Position numbers and translations under genes: made by a program. This document shows positions 6,222-14,069 of a DNA stretch of 17,693 bases, piece by piece. Position 1 is the stretch's first letter; each line of letters opens with the position of its first letter. This DNA is from Klebsiella pneumoniae (GTDB taxonomy: Bacteria; Pseudomonadota; Gammaproteobacteria; Ga0077536): the NCBI GenBank assembly GCA_945873015.1, contig CAMCBY010000027.1, positions 1 through 17,693 on the forward strand. Direction: 5' to 3'. The notes below the pieces were generated by a model, which ran no database searches, had not been told where the DNA came from, and was given only the letters and a program-made list of their open reading frames with translations.

Positions 6222-8147
6222 ATGGCTAGAAATCTCGTCCTCTGGATCGTCATCGCCCTGGTGCTGATGCTGGTATTCCAGAACTTCACACCGCGTCATG
6301 GCGCATCCCGGCCCATCGATTATTCGGACTTTGTGACCGAGGCCAAGAGCGGGCGGGTGTCCAAGGTGGTGCTCGACGGCCAGACCATCGAGATTGAGAT
6401 GCACGACGGCTCGCATCTGTTCACCTACAGCCCCGAAACCGATAACACCCCCTTGATTGGCACCCTGCTCGAAAACAATGTCCGTATCGAGGCCCAGGCC
6501 CCCGATAGACAGGGCTTGTTGATGCAGATCTTTATCTCCTGGTTCCCCTTCCTGCTGCTGATTGCCGTATGGATTTACCTCATGCGCCAGATGCAGGGCG
6601 GGGCCGGAGGTCGCGGTGCGATGTCTTTTGGCAAGAGTCGCGCGCGATTGTTGGGCGAGGACCAGATCCGCATCTCTTTTAACGATGTGGCCGGCGTCGA
6701 TGAGGCCAAAGAAGAAGTGAAGGAACTGGTCGACTTCCTCAAAGACCCGGGCAAATTCCAGAAACTCGGCGGCAAGATTCCGCGTGGCGTGCTGATGGTC
6801 GGTTCCCCCGGTACGGGTAAGACCTTGCTCGCCAAGGCCATCGCCGGCGAAGCCAAGGTCCCGTTCTTTACCATCTCAGGCTCGGACTTCGTCGAAATGT
6901 TTGTGGGTGTGGGTGCGTCCCGCGTGCGCGACATGTTCGAGCAGGCCAAAAAACATGCCCCCTGCATTATCTTCATCGACGAAATCGACGCTGTCGGCCG
7001 CCATCGCGGCGCCGGCCTCGGCGGTGGTCACGATGAACGCGAGCAGACCTTGAACCAGTTGCTGGTCGAGATGGACGGCTTCGACGGCAATGAAGGCATC
7101 ATTATCATCGCTGCCACCAACCGTCCTGATGTGCTGGATCCGGCGTTGCTGCGCCCCGGTCGTTTCGACCGCCAGGTGGTGGTGCCGCTGCCGGATATTC
7201 GCGGTCGCGAACAGATCCTTAAAGTACACATGCGCAAGGTGCCGATAGCCGAAGACGTCAAGCCGGCCATCCTCGCGCGTGGCACACCAGGCTTTTCGGG
7301 CGCCGATCTGGCCAACCTGGTGAACGAGGCGGCGCTGTTCGCGGCGCGCTCGAACAAGCGCCTGGTCGATATGGACGAATTCGAAAAGGCCAAGGACAAG
7401 ATCATGATGGGCGCCGAGCGCCGCTCGATGGTCATGAGCGACAAAGAGAAGCGCCTCACTGCTTTCCACGAAGCGGGCCACGCGATCGTCGGTCGTCTGG
7501 TGCCGGAACACGACCCGGTTTACAAGGTCACCATCATCCCGCGCGGTCGTGCCCTGGGTTTGACCATGTACCTGCCGGAAGAAGATCGTTACAGCTCCAG
7601 CAAGGAATCGCTGGAGAGTCGTATCTCGACCCTGTTCGGCGGCCGCATTGCTGAAGAACTGATATTTGGCCCGACCGCCGTCACCACCGGTGCTTCAAAC
7701 GATATCGAGCGCGCCACCGAGATTGCGCGCAACATGGTCACACGCTGGGGTTTGTCGGCCAAGCTTGGCCCCATGACTTACAGTGACGACGAAGGCGAGG
7801 TTTTTCTTGGCCGCTCGGTGACCCAGCATAAGATGGTGTCGGACGAGACCGCCCATCTCATCGATGAGGAAGTACGCGACATCGTTGATCGTAACTATCA
7901 GCGCGCCCGCACGCTGCTCGAAACCAACCTCGAGCAGTTGAACGTGATGGCCGAAGCGCTGATCAAATACGAGACTCTCGGAGTCGAACAAATCGACGAC
8001 ATCATGACGGGCCGTGCACCGCGTCCGCCGGAAGACTGGATGGACGACGATTCGTCGCGCGGCGCGCATGGGCCGGACGTCGAAGACAAGCCCGCCAGTG
8101 AAACCGGCAAGGACGGCAAAATTGGTGGCCCCGCCAGTCTGCATTGA
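6222..8147 (+). CDS. ftsH: ATP-dependent zinc metalloprotease FtsH
   Basis: FtsH is a hexameric inner-membrane AAA+ protease. In enterobacteria it degrades unassembled membrane proteins, sigma-32 and LpxC. The start at 6222 gives 641 residues beginning MARNLVLW, like E. coli MAKNLILW, with AAGG five bases upstream. An ATG at 6198 would add eight residues, but the palindrome ACCGG-CA-CCGGT lies right before it. Visible parts are membrane segments at about 5-22 and 99-121 flanking a periplasmic domain, Walker A GSPGTGKT (194-201), Walker B IIFIDEID, second region of homology RPGRFDR, and the zinc site HEAGH (416-420) with the third ligand D494 in TGASNDI. The 40-residue C-terminal tail is polar and poorly conserved, as usual. 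FolP, the usual next gene, is missing. Confidence 0.98.
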   Translation: MARNLVLWIVIALVLMLVFQNFTPRHGASRPIDYSDFVTEAKSGRVSKVVLDGQTIEIEMHDGSHLFTYSPETDNTPLIGTLLENNVRIEAQAPDRQGLLMQIFISWFPFLLLIAVWIYLMRQMQGGAGGRGAMSFGKSRARLLGEDQIRISFNDVAGVDEAKEEVKELVDFLKDPGKFQKLGGKIPRGVLMVGSPGTGKTLLAKAIAGEAKVPFFTISGSDFVEMFVGVGASRVRDMFEQAKKHAPCIIFIDEIDAVGRHRGAGLGGGHDEREQTLNQLLVEMDGFDGNEGIIIIAATNRPDVLDPALLRPGRFDRQVVVPLPDIRGREQILKVHMRKVPIAEDVKPAILARGTPGFSGADLANLVNEAALFAARSNKRLVDMDEFEKAKDKIMMGAERRSMVMSDKEKRLTAFHEAGHAIVGRLVPEHDPVYKVTIIPRGRALGLTMYLPEEDRYSSSKESLESRISTLFGGRIAEELIFGPTAVTTGASNDIERATEIARNMVTRWGLSAKLGPMTYSDDEGEVFLGRSVTQHKMVSDETAHLIDEEVRDIVDRNYQRARTLLETNLEQLNVMAEALIKYETLGVEQIDDIMTGRAPRPPEDWMDDDSSRGAHGPDVEDKPASETGKDGKIGGPASLH

Positions 8148-8151
8148 TCGA

Positions 8152-8177
8152 ATCAAGTTAACGCTTGTTAACTTGGT
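8152..8177. repeat. inverted repeat between ftsH and glmM (operator- or terminator-like)
   Basis: CAAGTTAAC (8154-8162) and GTTAACTTG (8167-8175) form a perfect 9-base inverted repeat around GCTT. In RNA one U-G and one A-U pair extend it to 8152-8177. It starts four bases after the ftsH stop. The arms are AT-rich and no T-run follows, so a weak terminator, an mRNA 3'-end structure or a dimeric regulator's operator are all possible. Confidence 0.5.
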
Positions 8178-8188
8178 GCCGCTATAAA
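8158..8188 (+). promoter_or_regulatory. candidate promoter of glmM
   Basis: TATAAA (8183-8188) is a good -10. The best -35, TTAACG (8158-8163), has a long 19-base spacer and lies inside the inverted repeat. If used, the leader would be about 110 bases. The remainder of the 8148-8305 gap holds no ORF I recognise and no trace of folP. Confidence 0.3.
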
Positions 8189-8305
8189 ACTCCAAGACAG
8201 TGGCGCGGCTGTGATGCTATCCACGGCCGCCGCCACCACGCTCCTGCTACTTTTGGAAAAACGCTTCAATCGATTTCCGCCTCGTGGGCGGGCAAGGTAT
8301 ATGTC

Positions 8306-9682
8306 ATGAGCGAACGCAAGCGCAAATACTTCGGCACCGACGGCATTCGTGGCACGGTGGGTGAACATCCCATCACGCCCGACTTCGTCATGAAACTCGG
8401 CTGGGCCGCCGGGCGGGTGTTGAGCGCCCATGCGCCGGGCCGCCAGAAGGTACTGATCGGCAAGGACACACGCGTTTCCGGTTATATGTTCGAATCGGCG
8501 CTGGAAGCGGGGTTGTCGGCTGCGGGTATCGACATTCATCTGTTGGGGCCGATGCCGACGCCGGGTATCGCTTACCTCACACGTACCTTTCATGCGCAGG
8601 CCGGCATCGTTATCAGCGCCTCGCACAACCCATTCGACGATAACGGCATCAAATTTTTCTCCCACGCTGGTACCAAACTGCCGGACGATATCGAGCTTGA
8701 AATCGAAGCCGAACTCGACCGCCCTTTGGAGACGGTGACTTCGCGCAATCTCGGCAAGGCGCGTCGTGTCGAAGATGCGGCCGGTCGCTACATTGAGTTC
8801 TGCAAGGGCACGGTGCGTTCCAGCATCAGCCTTGCCGGTCTCAAAATTGTGGTTGATTGCGCCAACGGTGCGACCTATCACATTGCGCCCGCGGTGTTCT
8901 CGGAACTCGGTGCCGAGGTCATCACGCTCGGCAATGCGCCCGATGGTTTTAATATCAACCATGAATGCGGCGCGACCGATCCGGCAGCACTGCAGGCCGC
9001 TGTGCTCAAGCATGGCGCCGATGTCGGCGTGGCGCTCGATGGTGATGGTGATCGTCTGATCATGGTCGATGCCAAGGGCGAACTGGTGGACGGTGACGAA
9101 CTGGTGTTCATCATTGCGCGGCGGCGCCAGCAGACCGGTCAGTTGCGCGGCAGCGTGGTCGGCACGCAGATGAGCAATCTTGGACTCGAGCAGGCCATCC
9201 GCACCATCGGCCTGGGCTTCGAACGCGCGAAGGTTGGCGACCGCTACATTCTCGAGAAATTGCGCGATGGGGGCTGGACACTCGGTGGTGAATCATCGGG
9301 CCACATCATCTGTCTCGATCTGACCACCACCGGCGACGGCATCATTTCCGCGCTGCAGGTGTTGGAAGCGATGATAGGCGGCGAGCAGAGCCTCTATGAC
9401 TTGAAGAGTGGTATGCAGAAATGCCCGCAGACGCTGATCAATGTGCGCATGGAAAAGAAGATTGACGTGATGGCGCTGCCGGATGTGCAGCGTGCTGTCG
9501 CGCAGGCGGAAGCACGGCTGGCCAGCAGCGGTCGCGTGCTGTTGCGGCCGTCCGGCACGGAACCTGTGATCCGCGTGATGGTGGAGGGCAGGGATTCGGC
9601 GCTGGTCGATGAAATCGCCAACGAAATCGCGCACAAGGTAGAATGCGCGGCGCGTGTCGCCATCGCCGAAGTGGCGGCCTGA
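8306..9682 (+). CDS. glmM: phosphoglucosamine mutase GlmM
   Basis: GlmM converts glucosamine-6-phosphate to glucosamine-1-phosphate, the committed step towards UDP-GlcNAc for peptidoglycan and lipopolysaccharide. The 458-residue protein starts at ATG 8306 with AAGG 8 bases upstream. The frame is open back to 8165, but the extension has no similarity to the family. Motifs are FGTDGIRG (9-16), the phosphoserine loop ISASHNP with the catalytic serine S106, the magnesium loop DGDGDR with D245/D247/D249, and the phosphate-binding RPSGTEP near the C-terminus. It is about 13 residues longer than E. coli GlmM, part of this at the C-terminus (VAIAEVAA). It is separated from ftsH by 158 bases instead of by folP, and may have its own promoter. 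It converges on dapD. Confidence 0.97.
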   Translation: MSERKRKYFGTDGIRGTVGEHPITPDFVMKLGWAAGRVLSAHAPGRQKVLIGKDTRVSGYMFESALEAGLSAAGIDIHLLGPMPTPGIAYLTRTFHAQAGIVISASHNPFDDNGIKFFSHAGTKLPDDIELEIEAELDRPLETVTSRNLGKARRVEDAAGRYIEFCKGTVRSSISLAGLKIVVDCANGATYHIAPAVFSELGAEVITLGNAPDGFNINHECGATDPAALQAAVLKHGADVGVALDGDGDRLIMVDAKGELVDGDELVFIIARRRQQTGQLRGSVVGTQMSNLGLEQAIRTIGLGFERAKVGDRYILEKLRDGGWTLGGESSGHIICLDLTTTGDGIISALQVLEAMIGGEQSLYDLKSGMQKCPQTLINVRMEKKIDVMALPDVQRAVAQAEARLASSGRVLLRPSGTEPVIRVMVEGRDSALVDEIANEIAHKVECAARVAIAEVAA

Positions 9683-9700
9683 AGACCAGGCTGCCGCTTC
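9668..9700 (+). terminator. strong hairpin over the glmM stop codon
   Basis: The arms 9668-9681 and 9687-9700 form 14 pairs (12 Watson-Crick, 2 G-U) around the 5-base loop AAGAC. The glmM TGA stop (9680-9682) lies in the stem and loop. On the minus strand the two wobbles become A-C mismatches, so the structure favours glmM RNA. Only a short TTC follows, so termination strength is uncertain, but the convergent position fits a terminator. Confidence 0.55.
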
Positions 9701-9715
9701 AGTTGCGCGGGGCGA

Positions 9716-10537
9716 TCAGATCCCGCGCAGCAGTTCGTTGATGCCGGTCTTGGCGCGGGTCTTGGCGTCGACCTTCTTGACGATCACCGCGCAATAAAGA
9801 CTGTGACTGCCGTCGTCTGCCGGCAGATTGCCTGACACCACCACCGACCCCGGCGGCACGTAACCGTAGCTCACAGTACGCGTTTCACGATCGTAGATTT
9901 TGGTGCTCTGCCCGATGTAGACACCCATAGAGATCACCGAACCTGCACCGACGATCACACCTTCGACGACTTCCGAGCGTGCGCCGATGAAGCAGTTGTC
10001 TTCAATGATGGTCGGTGCTGCCTGTACCGGCTCCAGTACGCCGCCAATGCCGACACCACCCGACAGGTGCACGTTTTTGCCAATCTGCGCACACGAACCG
10101 ACCGTTGCCCAGGTATCGACCATGGTGCCGGAATCGACATAGGCACCAATGTTGACGTAGCTCGGCATGAGGATCACGCCCGGCGCGATAAAGCAGCCGC
10201 GCCGCGCAACGGCCGGCGGCACCACGCGCGCACCGATTTTCTCGAACTCGGCCTGCTCCATGCCGGCAAATTTCAGCGGCACTTTATCGAAGTAGTTGGT
10301 GGCGCCACCTGGCATCACTTCGTTGCCGGCGAACTTGAACGACAGCAGCACGGCTTTCTTGGCCCATTCGTTGACCTTCCAACCGTTATCGGTCGGCTCG
10401 GCAACCCGCAGCGTGCCGGCGTCGAGCGCTGCCAGCGTGCTGGCGATGGCGTCGCGCAGCTCCGGGCTGGCGTTCTTGGCGTCAATGTCGGCGCGACGCT
10501 CGAAGGCGTCGTTGATGATGGCGGCCAGATCACTCAT
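9716..10537 (-). CDS. dapD: tetrahydrodipicolinate N-succinyltransferase DapD
   Basis: DapD transfers succinyl from succinyl-CoA to tetrahydrodipicolinate, entering the succinylase branch of diaminopimelate and lysine synthesis. The product feeds DapC, the adjacent gene. The protein is 273 residues (E. coli 274). The N-terminal helical part (AFERRADIDA) leads into a left-handed beta-helix of hexapeptide repeats, seen in LMPSYVNIGAYVDSGTMVDT and CFIGARSEVVEGVIVGAGS. The C-terminus CAVIVKKVDAKTRAKTGINE is family-typical. The ATG at 10537 is chosen because AAGGAA (10547-10552) lies nine bases before it and the protein then begins MSDLAAIINDAF. A longer frame to 10603 would overlap dapC. It lies four bases after dapC and is surely co-transcribed with it. 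Confidence 0.98.
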   Translation of the reverse strand: MSDLAAIINDAFERRADIDAKNASPELRDAIASTLAALDAGTLRVAEPTDNGWKVNEWAKKAVLLSFKFAGNEVMPGGATNYFDKVPLKFAGMEQAEFEKIGARVVPPAVARRGCFIAPGVILMPSYVNIGAYVDSGTMVDTWATVGSCAQIGKNVHLSGGVGIGGVLEPVQAAPTIIEDNCFIGARSEVVEGVIVGAGSVISMGVYIGQSTKIYDRETRTVSYGYVPPGSVVVSGNLPADDGSHSLYCAVIVKKVDAKTRAKTGINELLRGI

Positions 10538-10541
10538 GGCA

Positions 10542-11750
10542 TTAAATTCCTTGCAGTTGGCGAAGTACGGGTTGCATACGTTGTGCGGCGGTGACGCATT
10601 CATCCTGGTCCGCGACTAACGCAATGCGCAGGCGGTGTTTGCCGGGATTGCCGTGCTGACTGGTGCGGGCGAGAAAGCTGCCCGGCAATACCAGCACGCC
10701 GGCCACGCCGAGCAGATGCTCGCAGGCAAGCAGATCGTCGGCGTCGAGTTCCGGCCATAAATAGAAACCCGCCGCCGGTTGTGTGACTCGGCAGACCTCG
10801 GCCAGCAGCGGTACCACCGCATCGAACTTGCGCCGATAGAGCGCGCGGTTGGTAACGACATGTTCTTCGTCGGTCCATGCCGCAATGCTGGCGTACTGCA
10901 CATGCACCGGCATCGCGCCGCCCTGGTAGGTGCGGTACCGATAAAAAGGGTCGATGAAGGCCGCATCGCCGGCCACGAAACCCGAGCGCAGGCCGGGCGC
11001 GTTCGAGCGTTTGGAGAGACTGTGCATGACCAGGCACTGGCGAAAGTCTTCGCGCCCGTTCGCCGCGCACCATTCCAGCAGACCGAGGGGTGGCAGGTTT
11101 TCGTCGTAATAGAGTTCGCTATAGCACTCGTCGGCGACGATCAAAAAACCGAAGCGGTCGGCCAACGCCGTCAGGCGCGTATAGTCTTCGCCGGTCAGCA
11201 CCGCGCCAGACGGATTGCCCGGCGAACACACATAAATGAGTGCAGTACGTTGCCACACACTGTCGGGCACCGCGTCCCAGTCGGGGCGGAATTCGCGTGC
11301 GGCCGGGCAGTGCAGGAAATACGGCTCAGCGCCGGCCAGCAAGGCGGCGCCTTCGTAGATCTGATAGAACGGATTGGGCATCACCACCAGATTCTTCGCG
11401 CTGTTGGCCGCGACCACGCATTGGGCGATGGCGAACAGGGCTTCGCGTGTGCCGTTGACCGGCAGCACATGACGCTCGGTATCAAGCAGGCCTGTGGCGA
11501 TGTGGAAACGCCGATTGGCCCAGTTCACTATCGCCTGACGCAATTCGGGCAGGCCGCGGGTTGCCGGGTACCGCGCAGTACCATCGAGATGGGCGATGAG
11601 CGCGTTGTGCACGCGCGGCGGCGTGGGATGCTGGGGCTCGCCGATGGACAGATTGATCAACGGACGGTCCGCGGGGGGATGCACCCGCGCCCGAATCGCG
11701 GCGAGCTGTTCAAACGGATAGGGCTTGAGTTCGAGCAATCCTGGATTCAT
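10542..11750 (-). CDS. dapC: N-succinyl-L,L-diaminopimelate aminotransferase DapC
   Basis: A class I/II PLP-dependent aminotransferase of 402 residues. It is assigned as DapC, which makes N-succinyl-LL-diaminopimelate from the keto product of DapD using glutamate. Motifs are INLSIGEPQHP (32-42), SPGNPSG (176-182), VADECYSELYYDE with D207 and Y210, and the PLP lysine K247 in HSLSKRSNAPGLRSG. A C-terminal HRLRIAL supplies the carboxylate-binding arginine. Similar aminotransferases act on other substrates, but the NLSIGEPQHPTP opening and the operon with dapD favour DapC. The start ATG (11748-11750) has no clear Shine-Dalgarno. A candidate promoter lies about 31 bases upstream and the leuB promoter region faces it. 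The 3' end of dapC contains the dapD ribosome binding site. Confidence 0.93.
   Translation of the reverse strand: MNPGLLELKPYPFEQLAAIRARVHPPADRPLINLSIGEPQHPTPPRVHNALIAHLDGTARYPATRGLPELRQAIVNWANRRFHIATGLLDTERHVLPVNGTREALFAIAQCVVAANSAKNLVVMPNPFYQIYEGAALLAGAEPYFLHCPAAREFRPDWDAVPDSVWQRTALIYVCSPGNPSGAVLTGEDYTRLTALADRFGFLIVADECYSELYYDENLPPLGLLEWCAANGREDFRQCLVMHSLSKRSNAPGLRSGFVAGDAAFIDPFYRYRTYQGGAMPVHVQYASIAAWTDEEHVVTNRALYRRKFDAVVPLLAEVCRVTQPAAGFYLWPELDADDLLACEHLLGVAGVLVLPGSFLARTSQHGNPGKHRLRIALVADQDECVTAAQRMQPVLRQLQGI
10547..10552 (-). promoter_or_regulatory. dapD ribosome binding site within the end of dapC
   Basis: On the minus strand AAGGAA stands nine bases before the dapD ATG and overlaps the final codons of dapC. 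It fixes the dapD start at 10537 and suggests that translation of the two genes is linked. Confidence 0.7.
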
Positions 11751-11781
11751 GAGCTAAAGGCTGGCTGCCGTGGAGCGGCGG

Positions 11782-11809
11782 AGTATAACCGGAAAGATCG
11801 GCGTGCTAC
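11782..11809 (-). promoter_or_regulatory. candidate promoter of dapC-dapD
   Basis: On the minus strand the -10 TATACT (11787 down to 11782) matches 5 of 6 consensus bases. GTAGCA (11809 down to 11804) is a 3-of-6 -35 at 16-base spacing. The start site would be near 11775, with a leader of about 25 bases. It is nearly back to back with the leuB promoter candidate. Confidence 0.4.
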
Positions 11810-11815
11810 GGCGTG

Positions 11816-11858
11816 GTGCAAGGGGCGATGCTCTTGCGGTATCCTTGCCGCCTTTTTT
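11816..11858 (+). promoter_or_regulatory. candidate leuB promoter and short T-rich leader
   Basis: TATCCT (11840-11845) is a plausible -10 with a weak -35, GTGCAA (11816-11821), at 18 bases. The same stretch can form GCGG/CCGC (11836-11839 with 11848-11851) followed by six T residues (11853-11858), which resembles a very small terminator. CAAGG/CCTTG (11819-11823 with 11843-11847) is a competing pairing. The promoter reading is the simpler one. Confidence 0.3.
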
Positions 11859-11875
11859 CGCCTCGGAACGCAGCT

Positions 11876-12949
11876 ATGACGCACAAGATTCTCCTCATCG
11901 CAGGGGACGGTATCGGTCCTGAAATCGTGGGCGCGGCCGAGCAAGTACTCGGCGCGCTGCAAGCGCGCTTTGGCTTCAACTGCGAAATCGAACACGCGCT
12001 CATGGGGGGCTGTGCTATCGACGCGCACGGCACCGCTCTGCCCGACGTGACACTGGATATGGCGCGCGCCTCCGACGCCATCCTGCTGGGCGCGGTCGGC
12101 GGCCCGAAGTGGGATAAAGTCGAGCGTGCCATCCGCCCGGAACGCGGCCTGCTCAAACTGCGCTCGGAACTCGATTTGTTCTGCAATCTGCGCCCCGCGG
12201 TGTTGTTCCCGGCGCTGGCCGATGCCTCGACCTTGAAGAGTGAAGTGGTGTCCGGTCTCGACATCATGATCATTCGCGAATTGACCAGCGGCATCTATTT
12301 TGGTCAGCCGCGCGGCATCGAAACCATGCCTGACGGCAAGCGCCGTGGATTTAATACCCTCACTTACACCGAGGACGAGATCTCACGCATCGCACGGCGC
12401 GGTTTTGAGATTGCGCGCCAGCGCGGCAAGAAGCTGTGCTCGGTAGACAAGGCCAATGTGCTGGAAGTCACCGAACTGTGGCGGGAGATAGTGCAGAACA
12501 TGGCGGCCGAATATCCGGACGTCGAGGTCTCACACATGTACGTCGACAACGCCGCGATGCAGTTGGTGCGCGCGCCCAAACAGTTTGATGTACTGGTCAC
12601 CGACAACATGTTTGGCGACATCCTGTCCGACCTCGCCTCGATGCTGACGGGTTCCATCGGCATGTTGCCGTCGGCTTCGCTGAATGCCGAGAACAAAGGT
12701 ATGTATGAGCCGATACACGGCTCGGCGCCGGACATCGCCGGCAAAAACGTCGCCAATCCCTTGGCCACCATTCTCTCGGCGAGCATGATGATGCGTTATA
12801 CGCTCGGCGAGGCTGCGCTCGCGGACACCGTCGAAGCCGCCGTCGCGCGGGTGCTCGAGCAAGGCCTGCGCACGGCCGATATCGCCACCGCCGGCTGTCG
12901 TACTGTCGGTACCCGGGAAATGGGCGCGGCGGTCATCGCCGCTCTGTAA
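11876..12949 (+). CDS. leuB: 3-isopropylmalate dehydrogenase LeuB
   Basis: LeuB oxidises and decarboxylates 3-isopropylmalate to 2-ketoisocaproate with NAD+, the third step of leucine synthesis. The 357-residue protein begins MTHKILLIAGDGIGPEI. The ATG at 11876 is preceded by GGAA about eight bases upstream. A longer frame to 11813 runs through the promoter region and is rejected. Substrate-binding R96, R106 and R134, catalytic Y141 (SGIYFGQPRG) and K192, and metal-binding D224, D248 and D252 are all present, along with the NAD-site HGSAPDIAGK (281-290). leuC and leuD, which often precede leuB (as in Pseudomonas), are absent. The upstream neighbour is the divergent dapC. asd follows after 33 bases, the same leuB-asd-fimV order as in Pseudomonas. 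Confidence 0.97.
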   Translation: MTHKILLIAGDGIGPEIVGAAEQVLGALQARFGFNCEIEHALMGGCAIDAHGTALPDVTLDMARASDAILLGAVGGPKWDKVERAIRPERGLLKLRSELDLFCNLRPAVLFPALADASTLKSEVVSGLDIMIIRELTSGIYFGQPRGIETMPDGKRRGFNTLTYTEDEISRIARRGFEIARQRGKKLCSVDKANVLEVTELWREIVQNMAAEYPDVEVSHMYVDNAAMQLVRAPKQFDVLVTDNMFGDILSDLASMLTGSIGMLPSASLNAENKGMYEPIHGSAPDIAGKNVANPLATILSASMMMRYTLGEAALADTVEAAVARVLEQGLRTADIATAGCRTVGTREMGAAVIAAL

Positions 12950-12982
12950 TAGCGCGCAACTGAACTTACGGGTCGCAATTCT

Positions 12983-14005
12983 ATGAGCAAGAAATTCAAC
13001 GTCGCTGTCGTCGGTGCCACCGGTGCCGTGGGCGAAACCATGCTGGCTATCCTTCACCAGCGCAATTTTCCGGTCGGCGAGGTGTATGCCGTCGCCAGTT
13101 CGCGTTCCGCCGGTTCGCGTGTCGCATTTGGGGACCGCATGCTGGTGGTGCAGGAACTCGATACCTTTGATTTCAGCAAAGTGCAGATTGGTCTGTTTTC
13201 ACCGGGTGCCTCGGTCTCGAAGATCTACGCGCCGCGCGCCGGCGCAGCCGGCTGTGTGGTCATCGATAACACCTCGCAGTTTCGCTACGACGATGACGTT
13301 CCGTTGATCGTGCCCGAAGTCAATCCTGGTGCACTCGCGCAGTACAAGAACCGCAACATCATCGCCAACCCGAATTGTTCGACCATCCAGATGTTGGTGG
13401 CCTTGAAGCCGATACACGATGCTGTGGGTATCGAGCGCATTAATGTGTGCACCTATCAGGCGGTATCGGGTACCGGTAAGGAAGCCATTGCGGAGTTGGC
13501 CACCCAGACTGCCTCCTTGCTCAACGCCAAGCCGATAGTGGCCGAGGTGTACCCCAAGCAGATTGCCTTCAACGTGTTGCCGCACATCGACGTGTTCATG
13601 GACAACGGCTACACCAAAGAAGAAATGAAGATGGTGTGGGAGACGCGCAAGATCATGGGCGACGACAGCATCCAGGTGAATCCGACCGCCGTTCGCGTGC
13701 CGGTGTTTTACGGCCATTCTGAGGCGCTGCACATCGAAACCCGCGCCAAGATCAGCGCCGCCGAAGTACGTGCGTTGTTGGAAAAGGCGCCGGGCGTGAC
13801 CGTCGTCGACAGCCACGAAGACGGCGGATATCCGACCGCCGTAACGGAGGCAGCCAACCAGGATCCGGTCTTCGTCGGTCGAATTCGCGAAGACATCTCC
13901 CATCCGCGAGGTATCAACCTGTGGGTGGTCTCGGACAATGTTCGAAAGGGCGCTGCCTTGAACAGTATCCAAATCGCGGAAATGTTGGTAAAAAGTCATT
14001 TGTAA
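12983..14005 (+). CDS. asd: aspartate-semialdehyde dehydrogenase
   Basis: Asd reduces aspartyl phosphate to aspartate semialdehyde with NADPH, the branch point towards lysine/diaminopimelate, methionine and threonine. The 340-residue protein belongs to the shorter Asd group found in Pseudomonas, Vibrio (second copy) and Gram-positive bacteria, and not to the 367-residue E. coli type. The NADP-binding GATGAVGETM (11-20), the catalytic C132 in NPNCSTIQ and the likely base H245 in FYGHSEALH are seen. Only a weak GGG lies before the ATG. It probably shares a transcript with leuB. With dapC and dapD about 1.2 kb away, three genes of the same pathway cluster here. A candidate fimV promoter overlaps its last codon and stop. 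Confidence 0.97.
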   Translation: MSKKFNVAVVGATGAVGETMLAILHQRNFPVGEVYAVASSRSAGSRVAFGDRMLVVQELDTFDFSKVQIGLFSPGASVSKIYAPRAGAAGCVVIDNTSQFRYDDDVPLIVPEVNPGALAQYKNRNIIANPNCSTIQMLVALKPIHDAVGIERINVCTYQAVSGTGKEAIAELATQTASLLNAKPIVAEVYPKQIAFNVLPHIDVFMDNGYTKEEMKMVWETRKIMGDDSIQVNPTAVRVPVFYGHSEALHIETRAKISAAEVRALLEKAPGVTVVDSHEDGGYPTAVTEAANQDPVFVGRIREDISHPRGINLWVVSDNVRKGAALNSIQIAEMLVKSHL

Positions 14006-14028
14006 GCTATAGTTACTTCCGATATATA
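14000..14028 (+). promoter_or_regulatory. candidate fimV promoter overlapping the asd stop
   Basis: TTGTAA (14000-14005, 4 of 6) and TATATA (14023-14028, 4 of 6) are 17 bases apart. TATAAA at 14025-14030 is an alternative -10 with a 19-base spacer. The patch is notably AT-rich for this DNA. It would give a leader of about 110 bases. Confidence 0.4.
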
Positions 14029-14069
14029 AAGAATATTAGAAGCTTTGGGACATGCTGCCGGGTGAGTAA

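Noticed and set aside
6801..6830. Ser in place of the first Pro in the FtsH Walker A (GSPGTGKT)
   Set aside because: The position is variable in the GxxxxGK[ST] consensus and the key Gly, Lys and Thr are intact. Not a sign of inactivity.
10779..11879. 366-residue + strand open frame opposite dapC
   Set aside because: It is antisense to a clear aminotransferase gene and runs into the leuB start. The composition is that of a shadow frame.
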